Assembly (NCBI GenBank): GCA_031275535.1
Contig: JAISOR010000238.1
Location: 1-8,718 of the forward strand
Source: Treponema sp.
GTDB taxonomy: Bacteria; Spirochaetota; Spirochaetia; Treponematales; Breznakiellaceae
DNA: 8,718 nt
Direction: 5' to 3'
The notes under the pieces are model-generated. The model searched no databases. It was not told the DNA's origin and saw only the letters and a program-made list of their open reading frames with translations. A program made the translations under genes and the position numbers. Every line of letters starts with the position of its first letter. Positions within the stretch are counted from its first letter, which is position 1. This document shows, one piece after another, positions 1 through 7,187 of this stretch.

Positions 1-267
1 CCCCTTTCCCGGACCGTCATAGTTACCAACTGTATCCTGGCCTTTATCGGCTCCTGGAACAATTACCTTTGGCCCCTTCTGTGCGCCATGAGCGACAGGA
101 TGTTTACCCTGCCGGTGGGACTCCCCACCTTTGAGCTTACCTACGCCTCCGACCGGGTTATTCCCATCACCAGTAACATGGCGGCCTCCATCCCGGCGAT
201 CATCATATTCCTCATCTTTGAACAGCAGATCACCCAGGGTATCGCCATGACGGGGATCAAGGACTGA
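1..267 (+). CDS. Carbohydrate ABC transporter permease (MalG/UgpE type), 3' end only
   Basis: This is the last 88 codons of an inner-membrane permease of a sugar ABC importer; the start lies upstream of the window. The visible part begins at the end of the cytoplasmic EAA coupling loop (PLSRT, where the family usually has LPLSKP). It continues with a membrane segment containing the family-typical block FIGSWNNYLWPLL (about residues 15-27 of the fragment). A final hydrophobic segment, SIPAIIIFLIF, leads into the tail QGIAMTGIKD, which matches the usual MalG/UgpE ending QGI..TG.KG. Such permeases pair with a MalF-like partner, a lipoprotein binding protein and an ATPase to import oligosaccharides or glycerol-phosphate-type substrates. 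The substrate cannot be inferred from this fragment. The gene is convergent with the exporter downstream, so it is probably the last gene of its operon. The family call rests on the C-terminal motifs. Confidence 0.88.
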   Translation, partial: PLSRTVIVTNCILAFIGSWNNYLWPLLCAMSDRMFTLPVGLPTFELTYASDRVIPITSNMAASIPAIIIFLIFEQQITQGIAMTGIKD

Positions 268-482
268 GTTCCGGCGGGGGATTAATATGGGCTTCGTTTT
301 TTGGCTTGACTTTCCCGGAAATTGAAGTATGGTTATAGATGCCACATGAGGAGGCGGCATTGTAGCCCCCTCTGCCGAACCCGGCCCGCAGGGGCTGGGT
401 GATTTTTATCTCCGCCCGGTCAATATCCGTGCTTGAGCCATTTCCCGTTCCGCTCCCGCGCTTCATCATACCCCCCTCCCGG
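268..482. other. Convergent intergenic region, no convincing gene
   Basis: These 215 bp lie between the stop of the sugar permease (+) and the stop of the ABC exporter (-). I see a structured hairpin at 364-396, short inverted arms TTCCGG/CCGGAA (269-274 and 315-320), a T6 run at 297-302 with no stem before it, and an isolated -35-like TTGACT at 306-311 with only a poor -10 partner. On the minus strand a frame opens at 469 behind GGGAGGGGGG and runs 70 codons to 257, overlapping the permease end; its translation (MMKRGSGTGNGSSTDIDRAE...) resembles no family I know. A plus-strand AGGAGG at 348-353 is followed only by immediately terminated frames. The region is most simply a terminator zone, possibly with decayed coding DNA. 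Confidence 0.5.
364..407 (+). terminator. Possible imperfect terminator hairpin after the sugar permease
   Basis: An outer stem AGCCCC (364-369) / GGGGCT (391-396) encloses an inner GCCG-AACC-CGGC hairpin (374-385), separated by a 4x5-nt internal loop. A T5 run follows at 403-407, but six bases (GGGTGA) separate it from the stem, which is not canonical. It lies 97 bp past the permease stop. No T run follows the stem on the minus strand, so it does not look bidirectional. Confidence 0.3.
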
Positions 483-2288
483 CTATTCCGCAAACTGCGC
501 CCGGTGCAGTTCCGCATAGAGGCCGCCCCGGGCCAGGAGTTCCCAGTGGCGGCCCTGCTGCCGGATGCCCTCATCGTCAATAACCACGATGTTGTCCGCA
601 TTGCGGATCGTGGAAAGCCGGTGGGCGATGACCAGGGTGGTCCGGCCCCGGGAGAGTTCCTCCAGGGCCCGCCGGATCTTTATCTCCGTGGCGGAATCCA
701 GGGCGGAAGTGGCCTCGTCCAGGATCAGGATGGGCGGGTTTTTAAGGAAGATCCGGGCAATGCTTATCCGCTGTTTCTGGCCTCCCGAAAGTTTGAGCCC
801 CCGCTCGCCCACGGGGGTGTCGTAGGCGTCCCGCAGTTTCATAATATCCCCGTGGATCTCCGCCCGCCGGGCAGCCTCGATAATTTCATCCTCCCCGGCA
901 TCCACCCGGCCGTAGCGGATGTTTTCCCCCACGGTCCCGGCAAAGAGGAACACGTCCTGCTGCACAATGCCGATATTCCGCCGGAGGGATTCCAGGCTAA
1001 GGTCCCGGATGTCCTGGCCGCCGATGGTGATGCTCCCCTCCCGGATTTCGTAGAACCGGGGCAGAAGGTGGCAGAGGGTGGTCTTTCCGCCCCCGGAGGG
1101 TCCCACCAGGGCGGTGACGCTTCCCGGCGGGATCTTGAGGTTGATGTGCTTAAGCACCGGCTGTTCGGGGGGCCGGGAATCGGGGGCCCCCTGCCCGCGC
1201 TCCCCCCGGTGCGGTTCCGGGCGTTTATAGGAAAAACTTACGTCCCGGTATTCAATGAGCCCCCCGGGGTTCTCCAGGTCCCGGGCGCCGGGTTTATCGG
1301 CTATATCCGGCTCTATCCCCAGGATCTCCACAAAGCGGCTGAATCCGGCCATGCCGGTAGTATACTGGTCAATAAAATTCGCCAGCCGCCGGATGGGCTG
1401 GAGAAAGGCCGCCACAAAGAGATTGCAGGTGATAAGCTCCGCCAGGGTCATCTTTCCCATCATAATGAAATATCCCCCCGCGGCGATCACCGCCACGTTA
1501 AGGATATTCATGGTGAATTCCAGTTTGCTGTGAAAATCCGCCATGGATTTATAATAGGTCTGCCGGGCCTGTTTAAAATGTTCATTCCCGCTTTTAAACT
1601 TATGGGTCTCGTAGGATTCGTTGGTAAAGGCCTTGGAAACCCTGACGCCGGATATGCTGGACTCCAGGGAGGCGTTTATTTCGGCGGTCCGCTCCTTTAC
1701 CTTCTTTGAAGCCCGGAGCATCTTTTTACGGGAATAGATGGTATGGAATACCATCAGGGGCATCACCACGAAAAGCAGCAGGGCTATCTCCCAGCGGATG
1801 GTCAGGAGGATGACAATGGAACCGGCCAGGGTTAGGAAGGAAATGAACAGATCCTCAGGACCGTGATGGGCCAGTTCGGTAATCTCAAAGAGATCGTTGG
1901 TAACCCGGGACATGATATGGCCGGTCCGGTGGTTGTCGTAAAAGGAAAAGGGCAGCTTCTGCAGGTGGGCAAACAGGTCCCGCCGCATATCCGCTTCAAT
2001 ATAAACCCCCAGGGTATGTCCCCAATAGGTAACAAAATAGGAAAAGGCCGTGCGAAGGATATAGAGGGAGATCATCATAAGGACCATGATAAAAAAGAAG
2101 CGGTAGAGTTCCCGGGGCAGCAGGCGTTCAATCGTATATTTGGTCATCACCGGAAAGGCCAGGTCCGCGGCGGCTATCAAAGAGGCGGCAAACATATCCG
2201 CCGCAAAGAGTTTCCCATGGGGGCGGTAATAGGAAGCGAAGATCTTGAGGGGAGATCGCCCCCTCCCGGTGCTTGAATAATATGACAT
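483..2288 (-). CDS. Exporter-type ABC transporter, fused membrane and ATPase domains (MsbA/YfiB-like half transporter)
   Basis: This 601-residue half transporter couples ATP hydrolysis to efflux of an unidentified substrate across the inner membrane and should act as a dimer. Residues about 20-325 form the membrane domain, with hydrophobic helices near 30-48, 63-86, 147-182 and 262-298. The ATPase domain has an A-loop Tyr354, Walker A GPSGGGKT (396-403), Q-loop QQDVF (443-447), signature LSGGQ (500-504), Walker B LILDE (521-525, catalytic Glu525) and H-loop His556. All catalytic residues are present, so a homodimer is plausible, and no partner half gene adjoins it. The start at 2288 is the furthest possible, because an in-frame TAA lies two codons upstream; no good Shine-Dalgarno sequence precedes it. 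One oddity is a stretch of about 22 residues (355-376), rich in Pro, Gly and charge, between the A-loop strand and the next strand, where relatives usually have 3-5. Lipid, peptide and drug export are all possible. Confidence 0.93.
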   Translation of the reverse strand: MSYYSSTGRGRSPLKIFASYYRPHGKLFAADMFAASLIAAADLAFPVMTKYTIERLLPRELYRFFFIMVLMMISLYILRTAFSYFVTYWGHTLGVYIEADMRRDLFAHLQKLPFSFYDNHRTGHIMSRVTNDLFEITELAHHGPEDLFISFLTLAGSIVILLTIRWEIALLLFVVMPLMVFHTIYSRKKMLRASKKVKERTAEINASLESSISGVRVSKAFTNESYETHKFKSGNEHFKQARQTYYKSMADFHSKLEFTMNILNVAVIAAGGYFIMMGKMTLAELITCNLFVAAFLQPIRRLANFIDQYTTGMAGFSRFVEILGIEPDIADKPGARDLENPGGLIEYRDVSFSYKRPEPHRGERGQGAPDSRPPEQPVLKHINLKIPPGSVTALVGPSGGGKTTLCHLLPRFYEIREGSITIGGQDIRDLSLESLRRNIGIVQQDVFLFAGTVGENIRYGRVDAGEDEIIEAARRAEIHGDIMKLRDAYDTPVGERGLKLSGGQKQRISIARIFLKNPPILILDEATSALDSATEIKIRRALEELSRGRTTLVIAHRLSTIRNADNIVVIDDEGIRQQGRHWELLARGGLYAELHRAQFAE

Positions 2289-2360
2289 ATTTTAATTTAC
2301 TAAATGAAGAACCTCGGGTATAGGCCCCGGCCCCTTAAAAACCACGCCAAGGAGGCAATG
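2289..2360. promoter_or_regulatory. Divergent intergenic region between ABC exporter and flavodoxin gene
   Basis: These 72 bp separate the two divergent start codons, so they or the adjoining coding ends should hold promoters for both directions. The exporter-proximal part (2289-2306) is strikingly AT-rich, including TTTAAT at 2291-2296, which matches a -10 hexamer at five of six positions. No -35 element sits at the right distance from it. The flavodoxin-proximal part is GC-rich and ends in the ribosome-binding site AAGGAGG (2349-2355). The promoter assignment is inference from gene orientation and base composition. Confidence 0.35.
2349..2355 (+). promoter_or_regulatory. Shine-Dalgarno sequence that decides the flavodoxin start
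   Basis: AAGGAGG lies 5 bp before ATG 2361 and 2 bp before ATG 2358. The spacing favours 2361 and argues against the longer in-frame start at 2304. Confidence 0.75.
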
Positions 2361-2834
2361 ATGAAAGCTCTGGTAATTTATTATTCCTATGAAGGCAGCT
2401 GCGCCCTGATTGCGAAACATATCAAGGAGGCGATCCGGGCGGACACGCTGGAATTAAAAACTGAGGATGAAAAGAAACGGACCGGTTTGGCAAAATACGT
2501 CTGGGGCGGCCGGCAGGTTGTAAGCAAGGCGCATCCAAAGCTTAAACCCTATGTCATTGATCCTGGGCAATACGAGCTTATTATAATCGGTTCCCCGGTT
2601 TGGGCCGGTTCCCCCGCGCCGGCCCTGAACACCTTTCTGGAGGAAACCAAAATCAGCGGCAAAAAACTGGCCCTCTTCTGCTGCCATGCGGGAGGCAAGG
2701 GACGGTTTTTTGACAAGCTAAGGGCCGCCCTGCCGGGGAATACCATAGCGGGGGAAATTGATTTTATCAAGCCCGCCGCGCAGGACGGGGCCGCGGTGGA
2801 AAAGAAACTGGATGAATGGCTCCGGGGGCTTTAG
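2361..2834 (+). CDS. Flavodoxin-fold protein (flavodoxin / FMN-dependent oxidoreductase family)
   Basis: This is a predicted 157-residue cytosolic flavodoxin-like protein that would bind FMN and carry electrons or reduce a small substrate. It opens with a beta strand and phosphate-binding loop (MKALVIYYSYEGSCALIAKHI), comparable to the YSxTGNT loop of flavodoxins. The segment IIIGSPVWAGSPAPALNTFL (about residues 72-91) is the typical strand and isoalloxazine-contact loop of this family. A later strand, KLALFCCHAGGKG, precedes the final helix. The start at 2361 has AAGGAGG (2349-2355) 5 bp upstream; ATG 2358 is only 2 bp from it, and the upstream in-frame ATG at 2304 adds 19 unlike residues and lacks a ribosome-binding site. 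The loop has EGSC where classical flavodoxins have TGNT, so FMN affinity may differ. The redox partner is unknown. The gene leads a same-strand run into pgmB. Confidence 0.85.
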   Translation: MKALVIYYSYEGSCALIAKHIKEAIRADTLELKTEDEKKRTGLAKYVWGGRQVVSKAHPKLKPYVIDPGQYELIIIGSPVWAGSPAPALNTFLEETKISGKKLALFCCHAGGKGRFFDKLRAALPGNTIAGEIDFIKPAAQDGAAVEKKLDEWLRGL

Positions 2835-2863
2835 CAGCCGGGGTAATGGTTGAGGATAGAAGC

Positions 2864-3529
2864 ATGCGGAACACAAACGAGCCCGGAACCCTTGAGGGGA
2901 TGCGGGGCGCTATTTTTGACCTCGACGGGGTCCTGGTGGATACGGCAAAGTACCATTACCTGGCGTGGAAACGCCTGGCCGGAGAACTGGGCTTCGATTT
3001 TACCGAAGCCGATAATGAGCGGCTCAAGGGGGTAAGCAGGGTCCGTTCCCTGGAGATCCTCCTGGACCTGGGCCGCCGTTCCATGGACCAGGCTGAAAAG
3101 GAAGCCGCCGCGGCCAAAAAGAACGCCTGGTACGTGGAATACCTTAACACCCTGGACGAGGGAGCCCTGCTGCCCGGTTCCCGGGAGTACCTTCACTATC
3201 TGAGGGAGCGGCATATCCGGATCGCCCTGGGCTCGGCCAGCAAGAACGCCCCCCTCATTCTGGAGCGTCTCAAAATAGCGGAACTCTTCGACGCGGTAAT
3301 CGACGGCAACGCCGTAAGCAAAGCCAAGCCCGACCCGGAGGTTTTTCTGAAGGGCGCGGCGGCCCTGGACCTGCCCCCATCGGCCTGCGTAGTTTTTGAG
3401 GATTCCCTGGCGGGAATCGAGGCCGCGAAGAGAGGCGGTATGCGGGCCGTCGCCCTGGGAACACCTGAATTACTCCCCGGCGCGGACCGGTATATCCACT
3501 CGTTAAGGGATATGGTGGGCCACTCTTAA
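2864..3529 (+). CDS. pgmB: Beta-phosphoglucomutase (HAD superfamily)
   Basis: It interconverts beta-D-glucose 1-phosphate and beta-D-glucose 6-phosphate through a phospho-aspartate intermediate in the cytoplasm, feeding glucose from maltose-, trehalose- or kojibiose-type phosphorylases into glycolysis. With the start at 2864 it has 221 residues, the usual size. HAD motif I is [10 protein letters not shown], with nucleophile Asp19 and acid/base Asp21. His31 (KYHYLAW) and Arg59 in the cap motif [14 protein letters not shown] are hallmarks of beta-PGM rather than generic HAD phosphatases. Motif II is LGSASKN (Ser124), motif III is Lys155 in KAKPDPEVF, and the Mg site is Glu179-Asp180 in [17 protein letters not shown] at 2852-2855 lies 8 bp before ATG 2864. 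ATG 2900 would give a 209-residue form beginning [10 protein letters not shown], closer to relatives at the N-terminus, but its GAGGGG abuts the start. The frame also has ATGs at 2816 and 2846. No partner phosphorylase is in the window. Confidence 0.92.
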   Translation: MRNTNEPGTLEGMRGAIFDLDGVLVDTAKYHYLAWKRLAGELGFDFTEADNERLKGVSRVRSLEILLDLGRRSMDQAEKEAAAAKKNAWYVEYLNTLDEGALLPGSREYLHYLRERHIRIALGSASKNAPLILERLKIAELFDAVIDGNAVSKAKPDPEVFLKGAAALDLPPSACVVFEDSLAGIEAAKRGGMRAVALGTPELLPGADRYIHSLRDMVGHS

Positions 3530-3573
3530 CTCCCCCCCTTGCCCATCCCCCTCCGTTTTTTTATTTTATATAC
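3530..3573 (+). promoter_or_regulatory. Pyrimidine-rich leader before clpB, candidate promoter, no Shine-Dalgarno
   Basis: The 44 bp between pgmB and clpB consist of C-rich tracts followed by a T/A-rich stretch (T7 at 3556-3562, then ATTTTATATA). No purine-rich ribosome-binding site is present. A weak sigma-70-like pair, TTGCCC (3539-3544) and TATTTT (3562-3567) with a 17-bp spacer, would start transcription at or near the clpB ATG, giving a leaderless message. I see no CIRCE (TTAGCACTC-N9-GAGTGCTAA) element. The T run could alternatively belong to a weak pgmB terminator using GGTGGGC/GCCCATC, but that stem is about 8 bp from the T run. Confidence 0.35.
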
Positions 3574-6153
3574 ATGGATTATGAAAAGTTAACGATAAAA
3601 GCCCAGGAGGTTTTGAATGAAGCCTCCGCCACGGCGCAAAAAAACGATCATTCCCAGGTAGAGACGGAACATCTGCTCCTGGCCCTGCTGCGGCAGGAAG
3701 ACGGCATTGTGATCCCCATCGTTGAACGGATCGGCGCGGACCCCGCCCGGCTGATCGGGGAAACGGAAGCCCTGATCGCCGGCAATCCCAAGATGTACGG
3801 CGATGCGGCCCAGCTCTACTTCTCCTCCGCCGCTTCCAAGGTTCTGGCCAAGGCGGAGTCCGAGGCGGCGGCCTTAAAGGATGAATACGTATCCACCGAG
3901 CATATCCTTTTAGCCATTGCCGGAAACGAGGGCAAGGCGGGGGATATCCTTAAAAAAGCGGGGCTTACGAAAACCGCCATCCTGGGGGCCCTGAAGCAGA
4001 TCCGGGGGAATACCCGGATCACGGACCAAAACCCGGAGGATAAATACCAGGTGCTGGACAAATACTGCCGGGACCTTACCGCCCTGGCCCGGCAGGAAAA
4101 GCTGGATCCGGTGATTGGCCGGGACGAGGAGATCCGCCGGATCATGCAGGTCCTTTCCCGGCGGACCAAGAACAACCCGGTGCTTATCGGGGAGCCGGGG
4201 GTGGGAAAAACCGCCATTGCCGAAGGTCTGGCCCGGCGGATCGTGGCGGGGGATGTCCCCGAGGGGCTCAAGGGGAAAAAGCTCCTGGCCCTGGATCTGG
4301 GGGCCCTGGTGGCGGGAGCCAAATTCCGGGGGGAATTTGAGGAGCGGCTCAAGGCGGTGATCCACGAGGTACAGGCCTCGGAGGGAAAGATCATCCTCTT
4401 TATAGACGAACTCCATACCCTCATCGGAGCGGGGGCCGCCGAGGGGGCCACCGACGCATCGAACCTCCTCAAGCCCGCCCTGGCCCGGGGGGAACTGCGG
4501 TGTATCGGCGCCACCACCCTGGACGAATACCGCAAGCACATCGAAAAGGACGCGGCCCTGGAACGGCGTTTCCAGCAGGTTTACACGCCGGAGCCTTCGG
4601 TGGAAGATACGGTGGCCATACTCCGGGGCCTCCAGGAACGCTACGAGGTACATCACGGGGTACGGATCAAGGATGAAGCCCTGGTAGCGGCGGCGAACCT
4701 TTCGAACCGGTACATCACCAGCCGCTTCCTCCCCGATAAGGCCATAGACCTGGTGGACGAGGCGGCCAGCCGGCTCAAAATGGAACTGGACAGCCGCCCT
4801 ACGGAACTGGACAAGCTGGAACGGAAACTCCTCCAGCTCTCCATAGAACAGCAGGCCCTCCGCAGGGAGGAAGACGGGGCCTCCAAGGATCGGCTGGGAA
4901 AGCTGGAAAGGGAAATAGCCGAATTAAGCGCCGGCCGGGACGCTATGAAGGCCCGGTGGGAGGGCGAAAAAAAGGATATTCAGAAGATCCGGGATTTAAA
5001 ACAGAAGATAGAGGAACTCAAAATAGAAGAAACCCGGTATGAACGGGAGGGAAATCTCTCCCGAGCCGCGGAGGTTAAGCACGGCCTCATTCCCGAGACC
5101 CAGAAGAAACTCAAGGCCCTGACGGATCAGATGGAAGCCAAGCGGGGAGAATCGGCCCTGCTCCGGGAGGAGGTAAGCGAAGAGGACATCGCCGCGGTGG
5201 TATCTACCTGGACGGGGATTCCGGTGTCCAAGATGCTTTCCGGCGAACTCCAGAAGTACCTGGATCTGGAAAAGGTCCTGGAACAGCGGGTAGTAGGCCA
5301 GGACGCCGCGGTATCCGCGGTGGCCGACGCCATCCGGCGGAACAAGGCGGGCCTCTCCGACGCGGCCAGGCCCCTGGGGTCCTTCCTGTTTTTAGGCCCC
5401 ACGGGGGTGGGCAAAACAGAACTGGCAAAAACCCTGGCGGATTTTCTCTTTAACGACGAAAAGGCCCTAACCCGGATCGACATGAGCGAATACGGGGAAA
5501 AACATTCGGTCAGCCGCCTTATCGGGGCGCCCCCCGGCTATGTGGGCTACGAACAGGGGGGCCAGCTTACCGAGGCGGTCCGGCGGCGGCCCTACAGCGT
5601 GATCCTTTTCGATGAAATCGAAAAGGCCCATCCGGAGGTCTTCAACGTCTTTCTGCAGATCCTCGACGACGGCCGCCTTACCGACGGCCAGGGCCGGGTA
5701 GTAGACTTCAAGAACGTTATCATCATCATGACCAGCAACCTGGGCTCGGACCTTATCCTGGAGGCTAAAAAGGATGAGGATATCCGGGACGGCCTGGCGG
5801 AACTCCTCAAACAGAGCTTCCGGCCGGAATTCCTCAACCGTATCGATGAACGGGTTATCTTTAACCGTTTGGGACAGGCGGAAATCGGCAAAATAGTGGA
5901 AATCCAGCTTAAACGCCTCTCGGAACGCCTGGCGGAACGGAAGATACAGCTTCACCTTACCAAGGCGGCTAAGGAACTCCTGGCGGAACGGGGCTACGAT
6001 CCCCTCTTCGGCGCCCGCCCCCTGAAGCGGACCATTCAGGCGGAACTGGAGAACCCCCTGGCCCGGGCTATTATCGCCGGAACTATACAGGAAGGAGACA
6101 CCGTAAAGGTTGATAAAGACGGCGGGGGCTTAAGCTTCCGGAAAGAATCATAG
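3574..6153 (+). CDS. clpB: ATP-dependent protein disaggregase ClpB (Hsp100)
   Basis: This 859-residue protein (E. coli ClpB has 857) forms a cytoplasmic hexamer that threads aggregated proteins through its pore together with DnaK/DnaJ/GrpE. Residues 1-145 are the Clp N-domain ([14 protein letters not shown] opening). AAA1 has Walker A GEPGVGKT (206-213), Walker B with Asp278-Glu279, pore loop [11 protein letters not shown] (248-258, Phe251 where E. coli has Tyr) and arginine fingers Arg331-Arg332. A ClpB-type coiled-coil middle domain spans about 405-530, which separates it from ClpA. AAA2 has Walker A GPTGVGKT (608-615), Walker B with Asp680-Glu681, pore loop GYVGYEQGG (655-663), arginine finger Arg757 and sensor-2 GARPLKR (813-819). 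No IGF/L ClpP-binding loop was noticed. The start matches the family, though no Shine-Dalgarno sequence precedes it. Part of its 3' end is duplicated downstream near 7188-7334. Confidence 0.98.
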   Translation: MDYEKLTIKAQEVLNEASATAQKNDHSQVETEHLLLALLRQEDGIVIPIVERIGADPARLIGETEALIAGNPKMYGDAAQLYFSSAASKVLAKAESEAAALKDEYVSTEHILLAIAGNEGKAGDILKKAGLTKTAILGALKQIRGNTRITDQNPEDKYQVLDKYCRDLTALARQEKLDPVIGRDEEIRRIMQVLSRRTKNNPVLIGEPGVGKTAIAEGLARRIVAGDVPEGLKGKKLLALDLGALVAGAKFRGEFEERLKAVIHEVQASEGKIILFIDELHTLIGAGAAEGATDASNLLKPALARGELRCIGATTLDEYRKHIEKDAALERRFQQVYTPEPSVEDTVAILRGLQERYEVHHGVRIKDEALVAAANLSNRYITSRFLPDKAIDLVDEAASRLKMELDSRPTELDKLERKLLQLSIEQQALRREEDGASKDRLGKLEREIAELSAGRDAMKARWEGEKKDIQKIRDLKQKIEELKIEETRYEREGNLSRAAEVKHGLIPETQKKLKALTDQMEAKRGESALLREEVSEEDIAAVVSTWTGIPVSKMLSGELQKYLDLEKVLEQRVVGQDAAVSAVADAIRRNKAGLSDAARPLGSFLFLGPTGVGKTELAKTLADFLFNDEKALTRIDMSEYGEKHSVSRLIGAPPGYVGYEQGGQLTEAVRRRPYSVILFDEIEKAHPEVFNVFLQILDDGRLTDGQGRVVDFKNVIIIMTSNLGSDLILEAKKDEDIRDGLAELLKQSFRPEFLNRIDERVIFNRLGQAEIGKIVEIQLKRLSERLAERKIQLHLTKAAKELLAERGYDPLFGARPLKRTIQAELENPLARAIIAGTIQEGDTVKVDKDGGGLSFRKES
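6013..6114 (+). repeat. clpB: Parental segment of the duplicated clpB 3' end
   Basis: Codons 814-836 (6013-6081) match 7215-7283 at 63 of 69 bases by my manual alignment, including an uninterrupted run of about 36 identical bases that continues two bases past 6081. Codons 843-847 (6100-6114) match 7284-7298 at 14 of 15 bases. The 18 bases at 6082-6099 are missing from the second copy. The two copies are direct repeats offset by 1202 bp. Confidence 0.9.
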
Positions 6154-6165
6154 CAAGGGGGGTGT

Positions 6166-7152
6166 ATGAACCCGGGAATTGTTGTTTTTACTGTGTTCGT
6201 GTTAGTTTTGGTTCTTGCCGTTTTCCGGGGAGCCCCCGAGTTTTTTTACTTTTACGTGATCAAACGGAAAACGCCCCATTCGCTTAGTCCCGTTTCCCGG
6301 ATGGTGCGGAAAGCGGAAAACCCCGGCGAGCCCCCGCCCTGGCTTGCCGGTCAGCCCTTCGAAATCGTAACCATCACCTCCCGGGACGGCCTGCGGCTTA
6401 AAGCTCACTTTCTTTCCTCCGCCGGTTCCGCGCAAAACACCGGCACCGCGGGGAACAGCGTTTCCCCCTATACCGCCATTCTGGCCCACGGCTATACCGG
6501 CAATGTTATGCAGATGAGCGGTTTTGCCCGGTTTTTTTACCAGGACCTGGGCTATAACGTCCTTTTGCCGGATGCCCGGGGGCATGGGGATTCGGAGGGA
6601 ACCTATATCGGCATGGGCTGGCATGACCGGCTGGATTACCTGCAATGGATAGACTGGGTAAAGGAACGGACCGGACCTGCCCTTGGGGGCGCTCCGCTGC
6701 GGATCGTGCTTTACGGCATATCCATGGGGGGCGCCACGGTACTGATGACCGGCGGCGAAGCTCTGCCGCCGGAGGTAAAGGCCATTGTTGAGGACTGCGG
6801 CTACACCTCGGTGGAGGAGGAGTTGTATTACCAGATGAAGAGCCGGTATCACCTCAAAAGCCGTTGGCTTATGAACGCCACCTCCCGGGTAACCCGGAAG
6901 CGGGCGGGTTATGGCTTTGCCGAGGCCTCCGCCCTGGAACAGGTAAAAAAAACCAGGGTTCCCACCCTGTTTATCCATGGTGAAGAAGACGCCTTTGTCC
7001 CCTTTACTATGGTTCATACCCTGTACGAAGCCTGCCCCGCCCCAAAGGAACTTTTTACGGTCCCCGGCGCCGGACACGGGGAGGCCTACGGCGCGGCCGG
7101 CCGGGAATATGAGGACCGGATCCGCCGTTTCCTCAAGCAATGGGCGCCCTGA
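6166..7152 (+). CDS. Alpha/beta hydrolase with N-terminal membrane anchor
   Basis: This is a 328-residue serine hydrolase of the alpha/beta fold, probably an esterase, lipase or acyl-hydrolase of unknown substrate. Residues 5-20 (IVVFTVFVLVLVLAVF) form one hydrophobic segment with no clear cleavage site, so it is likely an anchor. Arg21 and KRK (33-35) follow it, which leaves topology ambiguous. The catalytic domain starts near 65. It shows the oxyanion strand AHGYTGN (107-113), the DARGHGDSEG loop (136-145), the nucleophile elbow GISMGG with Ser186, an acid Asp275 in HGEEDAFVP and His304 in GAGHGEAY, so the triad appears complete. The layout resembles B. subtilis YqkD-type hydrolases. The start at 6166 has AAGGGGGG (6155-6162) just upstream, and the gene begins 12 bp after clpB, consistent with co-transcription. 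It is enclosed between clpB and a clpB 3' remnant. Confidence 0.9.
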   Translation: MNPGIVVFTVFVLVLVLAVFRGAPEFFYFYVIKRKTPHSLSPVSRMVRKAENPGEPPPWLAGQPFEIVTITSRDGLRLKAHFLSSAGSAQNTGTAGNSVSPYTAILAHGYTGNVMQMSGFARFFYQDLGYNVLLPDARGHGDSEGTYIGMGWHDRLDYLQWIDWVKERTGPALGGAPLRIVLYGISMGGATVLMTGGEALPPEVKAIVEDCGYTSVEEELYYQMKSRYHLKSRWLMNATSRVTRKRAGYGFAEASALEQVKKTRVPTLFIHGEEDAFVPFTMVHTLYEACPAPKELFTVPGAGHGEAYGAAGREYEDRIRRFLKQWAP

Positions 7153-7187
7153 GCAATGAAGAATCCCGGTTCCGCTAAAGCGGCCCG
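7153..7187. other. Short spacer with small hairpin after the hydrolase
   Basis: A small hairpin CCGC-TAAA-GCGG (7172-7183) follows the hydrolase stop by 19 bp, with weak outer pairing CGG/CCG. No T run follows, so it is not an intrinsic terminator by itself. The in-frame stop TAA at 7176-7178 closes the remnant's frame on its upstream side. Confidence 0.4.

Noticed and set aside
399..1709. A 436-codon open frame on the plus strand, opposite the ABC exporter
   Set aside because: It is antisense to a gene with every ABC motif intact. Its translation is Pro/Gly-rich with no recognisable domain, as expected from GC-rich shadow frames.
2304..2360. A longer flavodoxin start at ATG 2304
   Set aside because: It adds 19 residues unlike any flavodoxin N-terminus and has no ribosome-binding site, whereas ATG 2361 has AAGGAGG 5 bp upstream.
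3530..3573. Heat-shock operator (CIRCE) before clpB
   Set aside because: I looked for TTAGCACTC-N9-GAGTGCTAA and found no matching arms; CACTCTTAA near the pgmB stop has no partner.
3816..4656. Two long minus-strand frames (241 and 248 codons) inside clpB
   Set aside because: Both lie opposite conserved ClpB AAA1 sequence and have low-complexity Arg/Ser- or Gly/Pro-rich translations without family resemblance.
6202..7140. A 312-codon minus-strand frame opposite the alpha/beta hydrolase
   Set aside because: The plus-strand hydrolase has a complete catalytic triad and a good ribosome-binding site. The antisense frame is Gly/Pro-rich and unrecognisable.
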